DNA of 64,000 bases. Source: Hydractinia symbiolongicarpus (lineage: Eukaryota > Cnidaria > Hydrozoa > Anthoathecata > Hydractiniidae). Position 1 is the stretch's first letter; each line of letters begins with the position of its first letter. The position numbers and the translations under genes were made by a program. The stretch lies in contig NC_079880.1 of NCBI RefSeq assembly GCF_029227915.1, forward strand, positions 28,081,501 to 28,145,500. Direction: 5' to 3'. Below the pieces are notes generated by a model. The model was not told where the DNA came from, searched no databases, and saw nothing but the letters and a program-made list of their open reading frames with translations. Of this stretch, positions 61,361-64,000 are shown one piece after another.

Positions 61361-64000
61361 TTTACTCCCTGGGTACTTTCTTTGTATACATTCGACTACA
61401 CGGGCCAAGCTCGGGATTTAGGGGAAATCGCTGGTTTTCGTTTGCCGGCGATTAAACCTCTTTCATTAAGCGTCTAACCAAAAATGTAAAGATTTCTGAA
61501 AACTAAAAGTCTCATGCTTTTCAGTGGTGAAAAGATAATTTAAAAAATCGTTTTGGAAATGAGTTTACTCACAGGCTACTTTCTTTGTATACTTTTGACT
61601 ATACGGGCCGAGTACGGGATTTACGGGAAGTCGCGGGTTTTCGTTTGCCGGCGAATAAACTTCCTTTATTCAGCGTCTCATCAAAAATGAAAACATTTTT
61701 AAAAACTACAAGTCTCATGCGTTTTAGTGGTGAAAAGATAATTTAAAAAATCGTTTTGGAAATGAGTTTACTCACAGGGTACTTTCTTTGTATACATTCG
61801 ACTATACGGGCCAAGCCCGGCATTTACGGGAAATCGCAGGTTTTCGTTTGCCGGCGATTAAACTTCTTTTATTCAGCTTCTCATCAAAAATGAAAACATT
61901 TTTGAAAACTACAAGTCTCATGCGTTTTAGTGGTGAAAAGATAATTTAAAAAATTGTTCGGGAAATGAGTTTACTCCCTGGGTACTTTCTTTGTATACAT
62001 TCGACTACACGGGCCAAGCCCGGGATTTAGTGGAAATCGCTGGTTTTCGTTTGCCGGCGATTAAACCTCTTTCATTAAGCGTCTCATCAAAAATGAAAAC
62101 ATTTTTGAAAACTACAAGTCTCATGCGTTTTAGTTGTGAAAAAATAATTTAAAAAATCTGTTCGGAAAATGAGTTTACTCCCTGGGTACTTTCTTTGTAT
62201 ACTTTTGACTATACGGGCCGAGTCCGGGATTTACGGGAAATCGCGGGTTTTCGTTTGCCGGCGATTAAACTTCTTTTATTTAGCGTCCCATCAAAAATGA
62301 AAACATTTTTAAAAACTACAAGTCTCATGCGTTTTAGTGGTGAAAAAATAATATAAAAAATCGTTCGGGAAATGAGTTTATTCACAGGGCACTTTCTTTG
62401 TATACATTCGACTATACGGGCCAAGCCCGGAATTTAAGGGAAATCGCGGGTTTTCGTTTGCCGGCGATTAGACCTCTTTCATTAAGCGTCTCATTAAAAA
62501 TGAAAACATTTTTGAAAACTACAAGTCTCATGCGTTTTAGTGGTGAAAAAATAATTTAAAAAATCTGTTCGAAAAATGAGTTTACTCCCTGGGTACTTTC
62601 TTTGTATACTTTTGACTATACGGGCCGAGTCCGGGATTTGCGGGAAATCGCGGGTTTTCGTTTGCCGGCGATTAAACTTCTTTTATTTAGCGTCCCATCA
62701 AAAATGAAAACATTTTTGAAAACTACAAGTCTCATGCGTTTTAGTGGTAAAAAAATAATATAAAAAATGGTTCAGGAAATGAGTTTATTCTCAGGGCACT
62801 TTCTTTGTATACATTCGACTATACGGCCAAGCCCGGGTTTTAAGGGAAATCGCGGGTTTTCGTTTGCCGGCGATTAGACCTCTTTCATTAAGCGTCTCAT
62901 TAAAAATGAAAACATTTTTGAAAACTGCAAGTCTCATGCGTTTTAGTGGTGAAAAGATAATTTAAAAAATCGTTTGGGAAATGAGTTTACTCCCTGGGTA
63001 CTTTCTTTGTATACATTCGACTACACGGGCCAAGCTCGGGATTTAGGGGAAATCGCTGGTTTTCGTTTGCCGGCGATTAAACCTCTTTCATTAAGCGTCT
63101 AACCAAAAATGTAAAGATTTCTGAAAACTAAAAGTCTCATGCTTTTCAGTGGTGAAAAGATAATTTAAAAAATCGTTTTGGAAATGAGTTTACTCACAGG
63201 CTACTTTCTTTGTATACTTTTGACTATACGGGCCGAGTACGGGATTTACGGGAAGTCGCGGGTTTTCGTTTGCCGGCGAATAAACTTCCTTTATTCAGCG
63301 TCTCATCAAAAATGAAAACATTTTTAAAAACTACAAGTCTCATGCGTTTTAGTGGTGAAAAGATAATTTAAAAAATCGTTTTGGAAATGAGTTTACTCAC
63401 AGGGTACTTTCTTTGTATACATTCGACTATACGGGCCAAGCCCGGCATTTACGGGAAATCGCAGGTTTTCGTTTGCCGGCGATTAAACTTCTTTTATTCA
63501 GCTTCTCATCAAAAATGAAAACATTTTTGAAAACTACAAGTCTCATGCGTTTTAGTGGTGAAAAGATAATTTAAAAAATTGTTCGGGAAATGAGTTTACT
63601 CCCTGGGTACTTTCTTTGTATACATTCGACTACACGGGCCAAGCCCGGGATTTAGTGGAAATCGCTGGTTTTCGTTTGCCGGCGATTAAACCTCTTTCAT
63701 TAAGCGTCTCATCAAAAATGAAAACATTTTTGAAAACTACAAGTCTCATGCGTTTTAGTTGTGAAAAAATAATTTAAAAAATCTGTTCGGAAAATGAGTT
63801 TACTCCCTGGGTACTTTCTTTGTATACTTTTGACTATACGGGCCGAGTCCGGGATTTACGGGAAATCGCGGGTTTTCGTTTGCCGGCGATTAAACTTCTT
63901 TTATTTAGCGTCCCATCAAAAATGAAAACATTTTTAAAAACTACAAGTCTCATGCGTTTTAGTGGTGAAAAAATAATATAAAAAATCGTTCGGGAAATGA
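60770..64000. repeat. 1,625-bp 8-monomer higher-order repeat, two copies, second cut by window end
   Basis: CCGAGTACGGG (61,611 and 63,236), CAAGCTCGGG (61,406 and 63,031), GTTTTAGTTGTG (62,131 and 63,756) and the TCTAACC monomer (61,472 and 63,097) all repeat at 1,625 bp. Copy 1 is ~60,770-62,395; copy 2 begins there and lacks only about its last 20 bp. The array clearly continues beyond the window. Confidence 0.9.

Larger units (their letters stand above)
33036..63200 (+). repeat. TCTAACC marker module (13 copies, right domain only)
   Basis: A diverged monomer with TCTAACCAAAAATGTAAAG, then GAAAACTAAAAGTC and CATGCTTTTCAGTGG, starts near 33,036, 34,864, 36,489, 40,345, 42,175, 43,802, 45,830, 47,457, 51,312, 52,938, 56,809, 61,472 and 63,097. 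It is nearly always followed by the same series: CAGGCTACTTTC, GCGAATAAACTTCC, CCCGGCATTTACGG, CAGCTTCTCATC and, in most copies, TTGCATACATTCGAC with TTTGCAGGCG. Spacings are about 8, 9, 10, 19 or 23 monomers. The copies at 42,175 and 45,830 share an extra AA (ATGTAAAAAGATT). It is the best single tag for the right-domain higher-order units. Confidence 0.93.
1..64000. repeat. 203-bp satellite DNA array, about 315 head-to-tail monomers
   Basis: Anchor motifs recur every 203 bp throughout; for example the start of CTTCTTTTAT falls at 1, 204 and 407. All monomers read in the same direction, and no stretch departs from the consensus for more than a few bases. Length variants are 193 bp (a 10-bp deletion), 202 bp (GGGTACTTCTTTG), 204 bp (ATCTGTTCGG) and small changes in A-run length. 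The period is not a multiple of three, so reading frames shift at every monomer and open frames stay short. I see no gene, transposon or unique insertion anywhere. Tandem arrays of this size and organisation are known from eukaryotic centromeres and heterochromatin; which of these this is, and in what species, is not shown. I do not recognise the family. Confidence 0.98.
29060..64000. repeat. Right satellite domain (subfamily set 2)
   Basis: After about 29,060 the left-domain markers stop and a different set appears: ATCTGTTCGGAAAATGAG (one extra base, first near 30,871), GATTAGACCTC, CTCATTAAAAATG, TTTAAGGGAAATCG or TTTAGGGGAAATCGCTGG, and B monomers that keep TATACGGGCC or carry TACACGGGCC. 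The domain consists of 8-, 9-, 18- and 19-monomer spacings around one marker monomer, with islands of 407-bp dimers. It continues past the window end. Confidence 0.85.

Noticed and set aside
1-64000. CRISPR array or other repeat-spacer system
   Set aside because: The 203-bp units abut directly with no unique spacers, and the unit is far longer than CRISPR repeats. No cas-like genes are present.
1-64000. rRNA spacer, tRNA or other RNA gene repeats
   Set aside because: No rRNA or tRNA stretch was recognised, no cloverleaf or internal promoter boxes were seen, and no coding unit interrupts the monomers.
1-64000. Promoters or polyadenylation sites in A/T-rich parts (for example the AATTTAAAAAATCG segment)
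   Set aside because: Such strings are expected by composition and occur in nearly every monomer. Nothing downstream is a gene.
1-64000. Inverted array segments
   Set aside because: Reading through the window, the orientation markers GAAATGAGTTTA and AAGTCTCATGCG stay on the plus strand throughout; I saw no stretch in reverse.

Overview
The window is one uninterrupted block of tandemly repeated (satellite) DNA. A monomer of about 203 bp is repeated head to tail roughly 315 times (64,000/203) in a single orientation from the first base to the last. I find no credible protein gene, RNA gene, transposon, inverted segment or unique sequence. The organism cannot be named from the sequence and I do not recognise the satellite family. 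A 64-kb array with a near-nucleosomal monomer and higher-order repeat structure points to a eukaryote, and to centromeric, pericentromeric or other constitutive heterochromatin. It does not look like bacterial, organellar or viral DNA.

Monomer anatomy: in a representative monomer (204-406) the first ~110 bp are AT-rich (about 26% GC by count) and carry A-tracts and a perfect 9-bp-arm dyad. The last ~93 bp are GC-richer (about 47%) and carry most of the CpGs and two shorter dyads. Monomers fall into two main haplotypes. The A form has CCCTGGGTAC, then CTTTTGAC, then CGAGTCC. The B form has CACAGGGTAC or relatives, then CATTCGAC, then CAAGCCC. Many monomers are A/B recombinants.

Layout: positions 1 to ~29,060 form a left domain. 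Its markers are monomers with TTCGCAACATGAG, B monomers with TATACAGGCC, A monomers with GGGGTTTACGGGAAATGG, and in the first 17 kb a monomer with a 10-bp deletion. A transitional block at ~29,060-30,720 leads into a right domain that runs to the window end. The right-domain markers are ATCTGTTCGG (+1 bp), GATTAGACC, TTTAAGGGAAATCG and a peculiar TCTAACCAAAAATGTAAAG monomer seen 13 times. The transitional block recurs near 49.3-50.7 kb and 54.8-56.5 kb.

Higher-order structure: both domains are patchworks of nested segmental tandem duplications whose lags are near-integer multiples of 203 bp. They include 405/407-bp dimers, 609/610-bp trimers, ~1,625-bp 8-mers, a 2,231-bp 11-mer lag, a 2,635-bp 13-mer, a 3,655-bp 18-mer and longer lags of 3,844, 7,309, 9,311, 10,157 and 12,550 bp. 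The freshest-looking is the 18-mer pair at ~41,330-48,640, with only about ten differences seen by eye. This is the expected footprint of unequal exchange and gene conversion homogenising a satellite. There are no genes working together here; any function would be structural (chromatin or kinetochore) or through non-coding transcription, which the sequence alone cannot show.
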